Source of the DNA: Polytrichum commune
Taxonomy: Eukaryota > Streptophyta > Polytrichopsida > Polytrichales > Polytrichaceae
Direction: 5' to 3'
Length of the DNA stretch: 64,000 nucleotides
NCBI GenBank assembly: GCA_950295325.1
Contig: OX485804.1
Coordinates: 59,210,001 to 59,274,000, forward strand
Program-made: the position numbers and the translations under genes
Notes under the pieces: model-generated
The model's input: the letters and a program-made list of their open reading frames with translations, nothing else
Told to the model about the DNA's origin: nothing
Database searches by the model: none
In this document: piece after piece, positions 25,600 through 36,600 of the stretch
Layout: every line of letters starts with the position of its first letter
Numbering within the stretch: position 1 is the first letter of the stretch

Positions 25600-26330
25600 C
25601 AATGCCACATCAACAAAATCAACTCACAAGTTACTACGACGTGTCGCATGATTGGCATGATTCTCATTTGAGTAAAGATGCGACCATAATGAGTGGCAAC
25701 GTATGATGCACACCAAGGACAAAGGTGCTAGTGCCACATGACACGTATGTAAGAGTGATTTATTATCATGCTACGACTAAGTTTGAACACACAAATAATC
25801 TCATGCCAAAGTCTTTAACTTAGTATGATGGACACCGATGACAATGTACACACAACACTCTTACATTGATTGACTCTACAAGACATCTTATTATGAGCAC
25901 CGGAAACGTGTCATGTGTCACTCACATGTACACGCCACTTTGTTGATTTCATATGTGGTCCACATCACTTGCAAACATGGATGCTTCATACCACTAAATA
26001 TGTTGCACCAATTACAATAACAATGTCCCATGACACATACACATGACTATTTCACATCAATCGACTTCACGATACACGTTCCTTTGGAAGCCAAAATATC
26101 TTGTGTGATGCACCACCACCTCTTGTAGCCAAGTCTAAAATTATAGAATATGGTGCCAAAAACAACACAACTAATGCACGTTGATGACAACATGAGTGCC
26201 AAATGACACACACGAGTTTTCTTGGTACATTGATTTACTTCACAATCTCCTCACAATACACCTTGTCCTCAACATGTCGCGTATTAATGAGACTTACACA
26301 TTGCCACAAAACAACCTCTTTGTAAGGAGA
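25600..26330. repeat. Diverged tandem repeat (about 180-190 bp period)
   Basis: The phrase ACATYRATYGACTYTACRA-like recurs near 25863, 26055 and 26232, with a weaker hit near 25607, each followed by ACACGTGYC/CACATG-rich sequence. Old tandem array or repeated repeat remnants; no coding signal. Confidence 0.4.
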
Positions 26331-26428
26331 AACTCATGCTAATTTGATAGGTGTTGTAGTCCATGTTACCCTAAAATGTGGATGTTGTAAATTAGTACGG
26401 TCCACACCATTTGATATGACCGGTATTA

Positions 26429-27508
26429 GGGCCACTTCACACACGAGAGACTGGGAGCCCTTGACCATTACACTTCAAGCGGTCTCATTGGTGGAAAAGG
26501 CGGAGCCGGTCCAAGTTCGCTTCACACTACGCTCGAGGGACCAACGGAGTATGTGAATGCAAGATGGATGTAAAGTCTACATGGATTCTTACATGGCATC
26601 GAATGGATCATGTTTCACGGTCACTTGGACCATTTTCTAAAACCATCTCTTGGAAGTAGGCCTAACATAGAATCAATGGGAGACCATGGCACTCCGAATG
26701 CTCACAACCGTTGGTTTATTCTGTTTTATCATGTGTGAGGACCCGCATGAATAGAAATTCATTGAAATAGCATTTGGTTGAGGGCCCGGTCACATACAAC
26801 TTCACACTACGCTTGAGGGTCTGTGACCATAGTGCATGATGTTGGAGGTGTGTGGAGATGGCCTTTGGACACTTTCTTTTAGGGAAACTTCACACTATGG
26901 CCGAAGGTCGAGAGGCTGTCAATCTCCACCAATCAAATTGCAAGAATCCAAGAGTTCAGCCTCTTGACCCTTCACACTATGGCTAAAGTCCAAAGGCCGT
27001 CGCAATACAAAATGATTACTTTTTGAAGAAGGCTACCGACTCTCAAAGGAAGTTTGGGTCGGACATAAATGAAAACCCAAACTATGGTCGAGAGGCCGTC
27101 AGTTTTTTCCCATTAAAAAATCAATCATTGACGAGATCTTGGCCGTTAGATTGGAAGGGTTATTCTGAGCAGGGAGTAAAGTCGGATCCTCCTTTGGGTT
27201 TGGACTTTCGGCTTGGCCTTTGGCGGCTTCACACTATGACCGTCCAAGTCAAGAGGCCGTGGGAGTTCATGGCCAAAGGTTTGGAGTTTGGGCTTGGCCT
27301 CTGGAGGCTTCACACTATGCCCAGCCGAAGGCTCCACTTACTATATTGTATTGGCTGTCTATTTTCAGCCCGTTTCTTTGGACTCTCAACAAAGTTTGGC
27401 CACTCAATCCCACGGCCTCTCGAATTGGATGGCCATAGTGTGAAGCGGCCCTTAGGCTCTCACAATTTCATGGTCACGGCTCGTGGCCTGTGTGTGAAGA
27501 AGTGGCCC
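26429..27508 (-). mobile_element. Harbinger/Tourist-type MITE (family H1), copy A, split by a nested element
   Basis: It starts GGGCCACTTCACACACGAGA after TTA (26426-26428) and ends in the mirrored TGTGAAGAAGTGGCCC before TAA (27509-27511). In reverse it matches copies B, C and D. At 26881 the match stops within ACTTTCTTT and resumes at 27452 with GGCTCTCACAATTTCATGGT, the next expected bases. The interval between is a second element. Confidence 0.8.
26882..27451. mobile_element. 570-bp Harbinger/Tourist-type MITE nested in H1 copy A
   Basis: Ends GGGAAACTTCACACTATGGC and GCCATAGTGTGAAGCGGCCC are inverted repeats. TTA flanks both sides exactly (26879-26881, 27452-27454). The interior repeats CACACTATGGCC/AGAGGCCGT phrases. 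A 162-codon ORF (27023-27511) crosses it and runs into the host element, so it is not a gene. Confidence 0.8.
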
Positions 27509-27729
27509 TAAGATCAATCGATCCAAAGCATTTTTGACGAATTCAACAACAAGTTTGTTGCAGACTGCTACCTTCATTATTATTATGGTGCTGACACAAG
27601 AGTATGAGCTTGCAAACTTCAAAGACTGCCAAAAACCTGCCAAAATTGTACATTGGGCGGCTGCTCGCTCTTGGGGACCTAACATTATCCCTGACACACA
27701 CTATTTAGCGTCACATAGAATGGGTCTTA

Positions 27730-28218
27730 GGGCCACTTCACACATGAGCCAAGGGCCGTGACCATGAGATTGTGAGAGCCCAAAAGAAAGCGTCCAAAGG
27801 CCGTCCCAACACACCTCCAAAATCATGTAGTGTGGTCACAGACCCTCAAGTGTAGTGTGAAGTCATATGTGATCGGGCCCTCAACCAAATGCTATTTCTA
27901 TTCATGCGGGTCCTCACACATGATAAAATAGAATAAACCAACGGTTGTGAGCGTTAGGAGTGCCATGGTCTCCCGGTTTTGTGTTACGCCTACCTCCAAG
28001 AGGTGGTTTTCAAAAACAGTCCAAGTGACCATGAAACATGATCCATTCCATGTCATGTAGGAGTCCATGTGGACTTTACATCCATCTCGCATTCACATAC
28101 TCCGTAGGTCCCTCAAGCGTAGTGTGAAGCGAACTTGGACCGGCTCCGTCCTTTCCACCAATGAGAGTGCTTGGAGTGTAATGGTCACGGGCTCTTAGTC
28201 CCGTGTGTGAAGTGGCCC
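27730..28218 (+). mobile_element. H1 MITE, copy B (489 bp, TTA target duplication)
   Basis: Starts GGGCCACTTCACACATGAGC and ends GTGTGTGAAGTGGCCC, with TTA at 27727-27729 and 28219-28221. It aligns end to end with copies C and D. Its minus strand carries a 64-codon ORF (27898-28092) that recurs in the other copies. Confidence 0.85.
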
Positions 28219-28235
28219 TTAATATGGTTACCTTT

Positions 28236-28520
28236 TCCTAGGACATGAAACACTCGACTCGTGTGAGATGGTTAGCAGATCCAAATCAAGGTTATCGCCA
28301 CTTTCCTCATATGAATATCATCTTAATCGACATCAAATGTGATCGTTTTTGTGCCCATCGAATCGTCATACATGTCTCCATGATTGTGTTGAATATCGAG
28401 TCTAGAATGATATTCATATTTGAACATGAAGTCCAATCTCGTTTGAAGACACGCCTTTTTGATGTCCGTTCTTGGGGCCACGACAAACCACATGTTACTC
28501 AAGTATAGGTGTTTGATTAA
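28236..28520 (-). repeat. R330 repeat, copy in reverse orientation
   Basis: The reverse complement aligns with 5175-5512 and 15000-15350: GGATTTGCTAACCATCTC-type, then the CATTCTAGACTCGATATTC block. It abuts the end of H1 copy B. Confidence 0.5.
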
Positions 28521-28950
28521 GATGAGTAAATACGTTAGGTGCACAATGTCTTACGTTGGTTTTTGTTACAAGTGAAACTAACTTGACGGTTGGTTTACAT
28601 TAGGCGCTAGGTCCAAGAATCTCTGGGGTCCAAAACTCAAGGTCCTTGTTCTTTGGGCTCGCGATTGGATCTGAGCTTAGTGATTGGATTCTTAAACTAG
28701 GAGGTGTATTCTCTTGAGTTGGAATTGGAAAAATTCGGACAAATGTAGTTGCTATGTTAGCACAACTTCGTTTTTCTTGATACCTTTGACCTATGTTGTA
28801 GTGTACACTCCTTGAGTCCAAAGGGATTGCTCTCAACTAGAGGGTTCGTTTTGGGTTTAGAGTTTCTTTGGTCTAGGACCCTAGTGTCGAGGAAGTCAAT
28901 AACCCACACGTGGGTTTAATTAACAAATGATATAACCAAGATAAACACAA

Positions 28951-29095
28951 CATAACATTCTTCATATCCATAACAATGTTATGTGGGACTGACAATATTC
29001 CACGGAATATTGAGGAGTAAATGGGGACATTTAAGAATATTCCATGGAATATTTTTAGTCCCACGGAACAATGTTATGGACATGAATAATGTTAC
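28951..29095. mobile_element. Palindromic MITE (family P), copy 3
   Basis: CATAACATTCTTCATATCCA at the left is mirrored by GGACATGAATAATGTTACG at the right; inside, GGGACTGACAATATTCCACG mirrors GGAATATTTTTAGTCCCACG. This is the best preserved fold-back of the family. Confidence 0.7.
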
Positions 29096-29404
29096 GAAGA
29101 AACGCAACAACTATTTAACTCAAGACATATTGTATCAATGGCCATTGCAATAGTCCTCCTCAAAGTCAAGGTCCCCAATAATCGTATGCTCTGTCTTATT
29201 CAAATTGCAAATCCCCCCTTATGAAAGGAAGGCGTTAGCTTTAGCCCTTCCTTGCATCAAGGGGCAACTCTTCAACAAGACAGGGGCAATTGACTCAAAT
29301 TCACATCGTGGGAAATCTAGATGTTTAGTTTGCTACTTGGTTCTTTGAAATGCACAAGCATAAAGTAGACATGCCTAATTCACTTACTTATCTGAATCGG
29401 ACAC

Positions 29405-29695
29405 TGATCTTTGATATGTATGTGGTTCACTGTGATTCCAAGAACATAAATGAAAAAGACATGTATTTATAAGAGATTGGACTGCATACTCATATTATGA
29501 TAGCCTATCTAGGTGCAATAGTCAACATAAGTGGAGGGACCTATATGACCATTTAGAGAGCACGAGACTCTTCACTAATATAATTGACCTTGGTTTGGGT
29601 TTGCTAACTATTCTCTTATCAATCGTGTGTTTCACATCCTAGGAGAAAGTGGGCTAGTCGGAAAGAGTAACCATATTAAGACCCCAACTACCTTT
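29405..29695 (+). repeat. R330 repeat, copy 4
   Basis: Matches copies 1 and 2 from AGAGATTGGACTGCATACTC to the tail CTAGGAGAAAGTGGGCTAGT, with a deletion in the middle. Confidence 0.55.
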
Positions 29696-29800
29696 GGCAA
29701 CCCAAGACATGTCATTTGCATTACCATAGCAGAGTAACTTATCTTAAATTTCACATTTGTATGCAAATGTACAAATGTGAAATAGAATGTCATTTCAGTG

Positions 29801-30170
29801 TCCGGGGAGATTTTGGGGCATAGTCAGTCAAGATCCTAGTGATTCCAAGTTACATGTGGACGTCTTCTAGTATTTCTTCATTAAATGATGGGTAATTTAC
29901 TTGAATTCTTGAACTTCAACCACCTTTTTTTGTTTTGTTTTGATTTGATTTGGAACATAGTAGGCGCTTGACCACCTGGCTAGTTTCCCATCAAGTAGCT
30001 CTAGAGACGATTTCACGGCTGGGAATCGAATTGCCAACCACTCCGTTCAGTTCGGGTACCTTTCCACTATCACTCGGTAGTTTAGGGTCATCTCGGACCA
30101 ACAACCACTTATTTCTCAAACTCAATTGGTTTATCTGTAACTAACAGCCAGTTGTCCCCATTCATTGTGT
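29801..30170 (-). repeat. R200 repeat in reverse, split by a SINE
   Basis: Starts AGTGTCCGGGGAGATTTTGG and follows the R200 unit in reverse to CTTGAACTTCAACCAC, where the SINE is inserted, then continues CTTATTTCTCAAACTCAATT to the end. Intact R200 copies (33239-33455) join these two parts without the SINE. Confidence 0.7.
29924..30101 (-). mobile_element. tRNA-derived SINE, copy 1
   Basis: On the minus strand it carries a pol III B-box-like motif AATTCGATTCC (30022-30032) and ends in an A/CAAAA-rich tail, seen as the T-rich stretch at 29925-29950. CAACCAC is duplicated at both ends (29917-29923, 30102-30108). It shares about 150 bp with the SINE at 50828-50984. A 64-codon ORF here is not meaningful. 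Confidence 0.7.
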
Positions 30171-30214
30171 GATTTGGAGTGGAGACTCCACACTCAGAGC
30201 AAGATCACCACGTC

Positions 30215-31085
30215 AATGAACGGGGAGAACTAGCCATTGCTTAAAGATGAACCGGTTGAATTTGAGAGATAACCAATTCAAATTGAAGACTTCAAGAAAA
30301 TCATTGGTTGATCTAGAGGAATTTATAAGCTCTTCCTCTATTTTTTATTTTTTATTTTTTTTAAATGTAAAATTTTAAAACCCAAAAGATGTCAACATGT
30401 AACCAGTTCATATTGGAAACACGAGGATCTCGACCAATTATGCCCAAAAATCTCCCTGGACCAATGAATGGAGAGAACCAACCGCTAGTCACAAATGATT
30501 CAATTGAGTTTGAGTGATAACCGTTGAAGTTTAAGACTCCAAAAAATTTACCGATCATTTTAGGGGGGATCTATAGAAGAATACACCCCAAATTAATAAA
30601 GAAAAAACCGAAAGATCACAACATGTAACCAGTTGGACTTGAAAGCACTAGGATCTTGACCTAAGATCGCGGACAACCAACAATTAGTTACAGATGAACC
30701 GGTTGAGTTTGAGAAATAACCGGTTGAAGTTCAAGACTCCAGGAAAATGACCGATCATTTTAAGGGAAATCTATAGAAGAATACACCCCAAATTAATAAA
30801 GAAAAAACCGAAAGATCACAACATGTAACCGGGTGGACTTGGAAGCACTAGGATCTTGACCTAAGATCCCAGACAACCAACAATTAGTTACAGATAAACC
30901 GGTTGAGTTTAAGAAATAACCGGTTGAAGTTCAAGACTCCAGGAAAATGACCTATCATTTTAAGGGAAACCTATAGAAGAATACACCCCAAAGTGATAAA
31001 GAAAACACGGAAAGATCACAACATGTAACCAGGTGGACTTGAAAGCACTAGGATCTCCACCGATTATGCCCCCAAAATCTCCCCC
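30215..31085 (+). repeat. R200 tandem array (about four units, last three in exact 200-bp phase)
   Basis: ATACACCCCAAATTAATAAA occurs at 30581 and 30781, and a close variant at 30981, exactly 200 bp apart. The units at 30581-30780 and 30781-30980 differ at about nine positions. The phrases ACCGGTTGAAGTTCAAGACT, CATGTAACC and CACTAGGATCT recur in each. Dispersed relatives: 23985, 29801, 33239, 52109, 59137. Non-coding. Confidence 0.85.
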
Positions 31086-31540
31086 GACACCAAGGTCACC
31101 AAGGTCGTGACCTTTTTGCAGAGTTTGGGCAAGCAATTAATCAGTGTGGGGAGGTACTTGGGGCCAAGTACCTGAGCCACTGACCCCCTCGCCTGATAAG
31201 TTAGCTGTGTGTCACATGCTAGTTGAGGAGCCTCCTAAGCTTAAAAGGCCCCGTTTACACTACGACTACATAGGCACATTAATTAGTGTGTCCTTTTGAA
31301 GAGTGTGTGTACCATTGTGTTGACTTGTTGGTTTCATTTCATTGCGATGAATCTTTTTATGGAGTCCAAGGGAAGCTCAAGTATTGGAGTTCCATCTTTC
31401 GGCAATTGGTAGGACATGCTTTGATTGTTAATCATGCGTCGATTGATGTCTTCATTATGAGTATTTTGGAAGTGGATTGGGCGGGGTCGCGGAAGGTGGT
31501 GGGGCGAAAATCAAAGCTCTCCTCCGTCCTAACTATCTTA
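31086..31540. other. Intergenic DNA between R200 array and H1 copy C
   Basis: A 126-codon ORF (31286-31666) begins here but runs into the MITE. Its first part is not recognised. A TTTACACTACGACTAC phrase near 31254 resembles MITE ends. Confidence 0.4.
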
Positions 31541-32045
31541 GGGCCACTTCACACACGAGCCAAGAGCCGTGACCATGAAATTGTGAGAGCCCGAAAGAAA
31601 GTGTCCAAAGGCCGTCCCAACACGCCTCCAAAATCATGTAGTGTGGTCACGGACCCTCAAGTGTAGCGTGAAGCCATGTGTAAGCGGGCCTTCAACCAAA
31701 TGCTATTTCAATGAATTTCTATTCATGCGTGGTCCTCACACATGATAGAATAGAATAAATCCACGGGTGTGGGATTTCGGAGTGCCATGGTCTCCCAGTT
31801 TTGTGTTAGGCCTACCTCCGAGAGGCGATTTTTGAAAATAGTACATGTGACCATGAAACATGATCCATTCGATGCCATGTAGGAATCCATGTAGACTTTT
31901 ACATCCATCTCGCATCCACATACTCACTTCGTTGGTCCCTCAAGCGTAGTGTGAAGCGAACTTGGACCGGCCCCACCTTTTCCACCAATGAGAATGCTTG
32001 AAGTGAAATGGTCACGGGCTCTCAGTCTCGTGTGTGAAGTGGCCC
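31541..32045 (+). mobile_element. H1 MITE, copy C (505 bp, TTA target duplication)
   Basis: Starts GGGCCACTTCACACACGAGC and ends CGTGTGTGAAGTGGCCC, with TTA at 31538-31540 and 32046-32048. TIRs of about 22 bp. It carries the same minus-strand open interval as copies B and D (31723-31908). Confidence 0.85.
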
Positions 32046-33238
32046 TTACGTTGGGATTAGAGAATATTGCCCATGCATGGTTAGTTGGGATGATTGTACC
32101 TTACATAAGAAGGTTTGTGATATGAGCATCACTTAGAGCGATCCATTATGTTTTACATTTGCAATTGGGCTTGTGGCAAGCAAGGGGCGGAGGAACCCGA
32201 CGTAGTTTTTGCACGAACCCTAAACCCTAAACTCGAAGCCCCTAAACCCAAAATCCTCATTCACATCTCAAAGTAATGAGCGTTTCATAAATCTTGATGC
32301 TCTAAGTAATTTGAGTAAGTGTAGAGTGGTCATGCTCAAAGTGATATATTGAAATCGGATTGGTATTAAACGAAAGGGATATCATGATACGCGAAAGCAT
32401 GTTTGGAAGCCATTTGGCCATGGGTCCACACAACAAAAGCTTGAATTGGAAACATTCCCTAAGCAATCTTCATGAGGTGGTGTATGATTTCAACTTAAAG
32501 GTTGTCAAAATTTTACCAAGAATTTGTCATCAATGTTCCACATGGAATCCATCAAGGTGTTATCCAAGTGTTGCCATCCCAATAAAAGGTTCAAGTTCTC
32601 AAATTGAAAGCTTCGATGTAAAATAAGCATCTAGTGAACAAGCATGTGTCGAATGCTCCTTGCCCATGCGAGAGGTCCTTTTCCTTTGAGGCCTTAATAT
32701 AGTCTCTAACCTCTCGATGTTTCTAAGGTAGAATTGCCCCATAATCACCTATCACAATACTATGTGTAAGGCATTCAATAAAATTTTAAATGCTTCATGT
32801 TTGTTCATTCTAGAATGCAAATCTAGGATAGACATAAATCAACGACTCCGATTAGAAGAGTGTCAACCTAGCCACCTTAGTGTAAAGGCGTCCTTAAGAT
32901 ATGCGGTTGTATCATGGACACTTCCAACTCCATATAAATACGAATTATATGGAGTTGTCTAATCCTATAAACTCTTGCAAATCACGCTTATTGCTAGTTC
33001 AAGTTTCTAAATTGAAGTTGACATGCAAAAGCTAAAAGTTGTCAAAATATTGAAGGGCCTCTCTCTCTCTCTCTCTTTGGACAATCACATAGACCCTCTC
33101 ACTCATGTGAGCTATTGAACATACAAGGGTGTCTTTATTTTGAGCACATAAGATAGGTGCACCTACCTTGGTTTGTAACTTATTATGAGCACCTAACATT
33201 AAGGGTATTGTGGACATGAAGCACATGCTAACATGCAG
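32046..33238. other. Intergenic DNA with a small perfect hairpin and a (CT)n run
   Basis: AACTCCATATAA and TTATATGGAGTT form a short perfect inverted repeat at about 32928-32957. A telomere-like AACCCTAAACCCTAAACTC lies near 32217. A CT run is at 33058-33077. No gene recognised. Confidence 0.5.
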
Positions 33239-33455
33239 TGATCAGGGAGATTTTTGGGCATAATCGGTTGAGATTTTAGTGTTTGCAAGTCCAACCAGTT
33301 ACATGTTGACATCCTTTGGTTCTCCTTTATTAAATTGGGTTATATTCTATAAACTCATTTGAATGATCGGTAATTTTCTTGTAGTCTTGAACTTCAATTG
33401 GTTATTTCTCAAACTCAACCGGTTCATCTGTAACTAATTGCCGGTTCTCCCGATT
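33239..33455 (-). repeat. R200 repeat, single copy in reverse
   Basis: Runs from AGTGATCAGGGAGATTTTTG to AACTAATTGCCGGTTCTCCC with all R200 phrases in order. It is the uninterrupted copy that shows the SINE at 29924 to be an insertion. Confidence 0.7.
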
Positions 33456-34376
33456 ATAACTAACATGGTCCCCAAAATAATTAAAATCAACTGGAAGCAT
33501 AGCATGGCAAGATCACTGTGTGGTACATTGTGACATGTATAGGCGAGTGGCAGCTCGAATAGAGGAAAATACAAATACTTGCCAATATTACCTCTCAGAA
33601 AATTGTTTAGAAAACGTTCTAAGCAAGTATGCCATATCATTTGTGGTCCCACATTCTCACAATCATGAGGGCCTAACACACTATACCATAGAAATATTTA
33701 ATGCACTGCCTTCACAAGGCATAAGATCACATGCCCACGGTACCCCACATGAAAGATGCCCAACAATCATTTTGGCCGAATAGACATGGTAATTACCTCA
33801 ATCAATGTTTTGATATTCTAGATATGAGCACAAAACCATGTGACTTAGATTTTCTTGAACACAATTGGAGATGCTTAGAAATGATATTTGTTTATGTGAG
33901 CATGGTATTTCGGTGCTATGCATGTACATGTGTGGGGGCCACATTTTTTTTGATCCCAATGGCCATAGCAGCCATACTAACCGCCTATTTCTTAGAGGAT
34001 AATGGAAACCTTATATTTAAATACATCAATGAAAAGAAAAAGAAAAAGGGGGAATGTTGCGGGAACACCAAAACACCTTGTTCTTTGTCAATGAGAACAT
34101 TCAAGGAACGAATGGGAACACAAAACAACATTGTAGTGGAACACTGCAACATTGGTACAATATTATAATGTAAGAGTGTTACATTATTGTAGAGTACATT
34201 TACTTATGATGATATTGTGGGCTATCCCCAAGGCAATATGGATGGGCATGTGCCAACATGCCTATTTCTAGGTGAGCGCATTAACAACTGCCAGGGTAAG
34301 ACATGTTGGCATCATAAGGTCTTAGACAAATCGTAGTATGTTGTTCAAGAACCACTTCATTCATTCAATAATTTAT
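33456..34376. other. Unrecognised intergenic DNA, one 145-codon ORF
   Basis: Overlapping plus-strand ORFs at 33520-33783 and 33731-34168 have no recognised domain. The second encodes a hydrophobic stretch followed by a Lys-rich run. Phrases around 33605-33665 resemble 58570-58630, so this is probably dispersed repeat DNA. Confidence 0.35.
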
Positions 34377-34783
34377 AGGGGGTGGACTCTTCATACCACA
34401 TACGAACTAACGTGAGTGTGAGAAGGGGCAATATTCGAGGCACTAGCATACACAACATGCATAAGGGTGAGATTTGTTTTCTCTAGTGTGCACTTTCAAA
34501 AAGGCTATCAAGATTTTTCAACTAAAGTTAGATGTACCAAAGGGGGCCTTGAGGTTTTAGAGGAGAAATTGACGATAGATGTGTTAGTTACATCAAGTTT
34601 ACATTTTCATCAATTGTTTTCATATGGTGATTATTCCCAATAAGCACCATGTCCCATTCTTGTTAGGGATTGCATTTGGGTTCCATGATTTTACAAACTG
34701 GAGGTTTTTTGATTCATTATTGGCTCCCTTGAGTTTTGCTCTCCGGATTGAAGCTAAGTTATCATTCTCTTGTGTTTGTTTGG
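34377..34783 (+). repeat. Duplicated segment D, left part of copy 1
   Basis: Aligns with 42828-43240 from GGGGTGGACTCTTCATACCA through CTCTCCGGATTGAAGCTAAG. Alignment breaks at 34784, where the Mutator-like element begins, and resumes at 36237. Confidence 0.7.
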
Positions 34784-36236
34784 CTCGGGGGTGCATTAAG
34801 GTCAGAAGTATGGACCCACATGGGTGCACAAAAGGGGTATTAATTATACCTAGAGGTCACAAAATCTACATAAGGTACGGATATTATTTATTCTAGCTTT
34901 GTGAATATACCATGCATATTATTCATATAATCTTAGTTTTATTTTTACCTTTAGGCAATAGTCAATTATAATAAAGTGGGTAACCTAGAAGAGGTCCAAA
35001 TGAATATTTCATCCAACATGTGAATCACATTCACCCATGTTCAAGGTTTAGGACGAGAGGGGGAAGACCACTCTTTGAAAACCCTAAAGGTTTCTCATTG
35101 TGGAGGTTGTAGGTGGAAAGTGGGTGGAGCTCATAGGTGGTTGGTTGGTTTCTTTTTTTTCTTTTTTTCTTCATTTTTTTCTTGTGGTTGCTTCTTGTTC
35201 CGGTAATGAGATTGTTGCTGCAAATTGTGGTGTTTTGGGGGCCTTGGTAGCGTCAACGTTTGGACATTGGTTTACGATGCCCATCTTCATTTTAAGCATC
35301 AACAATGTCCAACCATTGCCTTACCTCTATTTCTACATTATTATGTACACCATGTTTGGGTTCAACTGAGTGGGTTGGTGTTTCTCAATAATGGTCATCG
35401 CTTACTTTTGTTCATATTGAATGCAAAAGCGGGATGAGTATATGTCTTATCAAGATCACCGGTTCTTGCAACCCCCCGAATCTTATTGTTTAGATGTGAC
35501 TCACATTGTCCAAGGATAGGCTCATTAGAATTGAGTATGGTATGTTGTATATCAAACCTAAAATTTGACTATCTAGAGCCGGGGATAATGATTATTCATT
35601 GAAATTGGGATGCGATTGTGCAATGTCGTTTATATCTCAAGCAATAGTTGAAGGAGTCAAGAAAGAGGGAAAAAAAAGAAAGTTGGCCAAAACATTATCC
35701 ACCAAGACTTGGTAGTTGGGAAGGTTCTATAGGATGCACTGCAAAATTGGCAATAGTTGGATTGAGTATTGACAACCAATTGACCACTTGGACCGGCCTT
35801 CTAATATGGAAATAGGATTACGTTGGTATCAAAATAAGAATGGATCAATGTGGCCCTATAATTTGACATATTACTTAATGCTAGAGTTAGAAACCATCAT
35901 TGTACTAGCTGCAATGACTTATATTGTCGAAAAAATTTTGTTTGAGTCACATCCAATGGGTGAATGAGTGTTCAATGATTTCATCAATGCTAAATAAATA
36001 TGTCTTGCTAAGAATATTTTAGCTACATTTCTTACATAATTTTATTGGCGTATACATACGATGGGGGTCTAGAATTTTTTTTTTCACTTGTATATGTATT
36101 CGAGGGGGTTTTTCATCTATAATTCTTTAATATATCTAATTTTTATGAGGGGGAAAATCTTGTATATTAGGAGTATTGATTTCATGGTCACGCACTCATG
36201 TGGTTCCTGGTTCTAACAATGAATGCACTCCCCGAG
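34784..36236. mobile_element. 1.45-kb non-autonomous Mutator-like element
   Basis: The left end CTCGGGGGTGCATTAAGGTC and the mirrored right end GAATGCACTCCCCGAG match the TIRs of the 413-bp MITE at 8490-8902. TTGTTTGG is duplicated on both sides (34776-34783, 36237-36244). The paralogous segment at 42828-43525 lacks the element. The interior has ORFs up to 89 codons (35100-35369) with no transposase signature; it may carry captured host DNA. Confidence 0.8.
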
Positions 36237-36600
36237 TTGTTTGGTTGATGCAATCCTCAATTACATCTTATGTATGAAGAATGATCAACGAATGTTTCAT
36301 TAAAAAGTGAAAGTGGGTTATATATGTGTCATAAAGACCTAATGTTTTCATGATTTGTATTTCCAATATGCAGTTGAGACATTTATCACATTAAATTAAA
36401 AGTATAGGATAAATACATGAGGCCATTTTCTAGCCTACCATTAGTACATATACATTTTTTTCTTCTCTATAAACATATTGTATGTAGAGGGCATTATTTT
36501 CCTTGTGACACACATACACATCGTTCAAGTTTCCAATGAAAGTCCACACATGGGTAAGAATTAGGCCATGACTAAGATGGGTAGCACAAATGGATGCCTC
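36237..36600 (+). repeat. Duplicated segment D, right part of copy 1
   Basis: Continues the alignment with 43247-43525: TTGATGCAATCCTCAATTAC, then AAATACATGAGGCCATTTTC and TTTCCAATGAAAGTCCACAC all have counterparts in copy 2. Confidence 0.7.

Noticed and set aside
27023-27511. 162-codon ORF
   Set aside because: It spans the right end of a nested MITE and the host MITE, so it cannot be an ancestral gene.
29801-30060. tRNA gene suggested by the B box in the SINE
   Set aside because: No cloverleaf, acceptor stem or anticodon arm could be built; tail and target duplication show a SINE.
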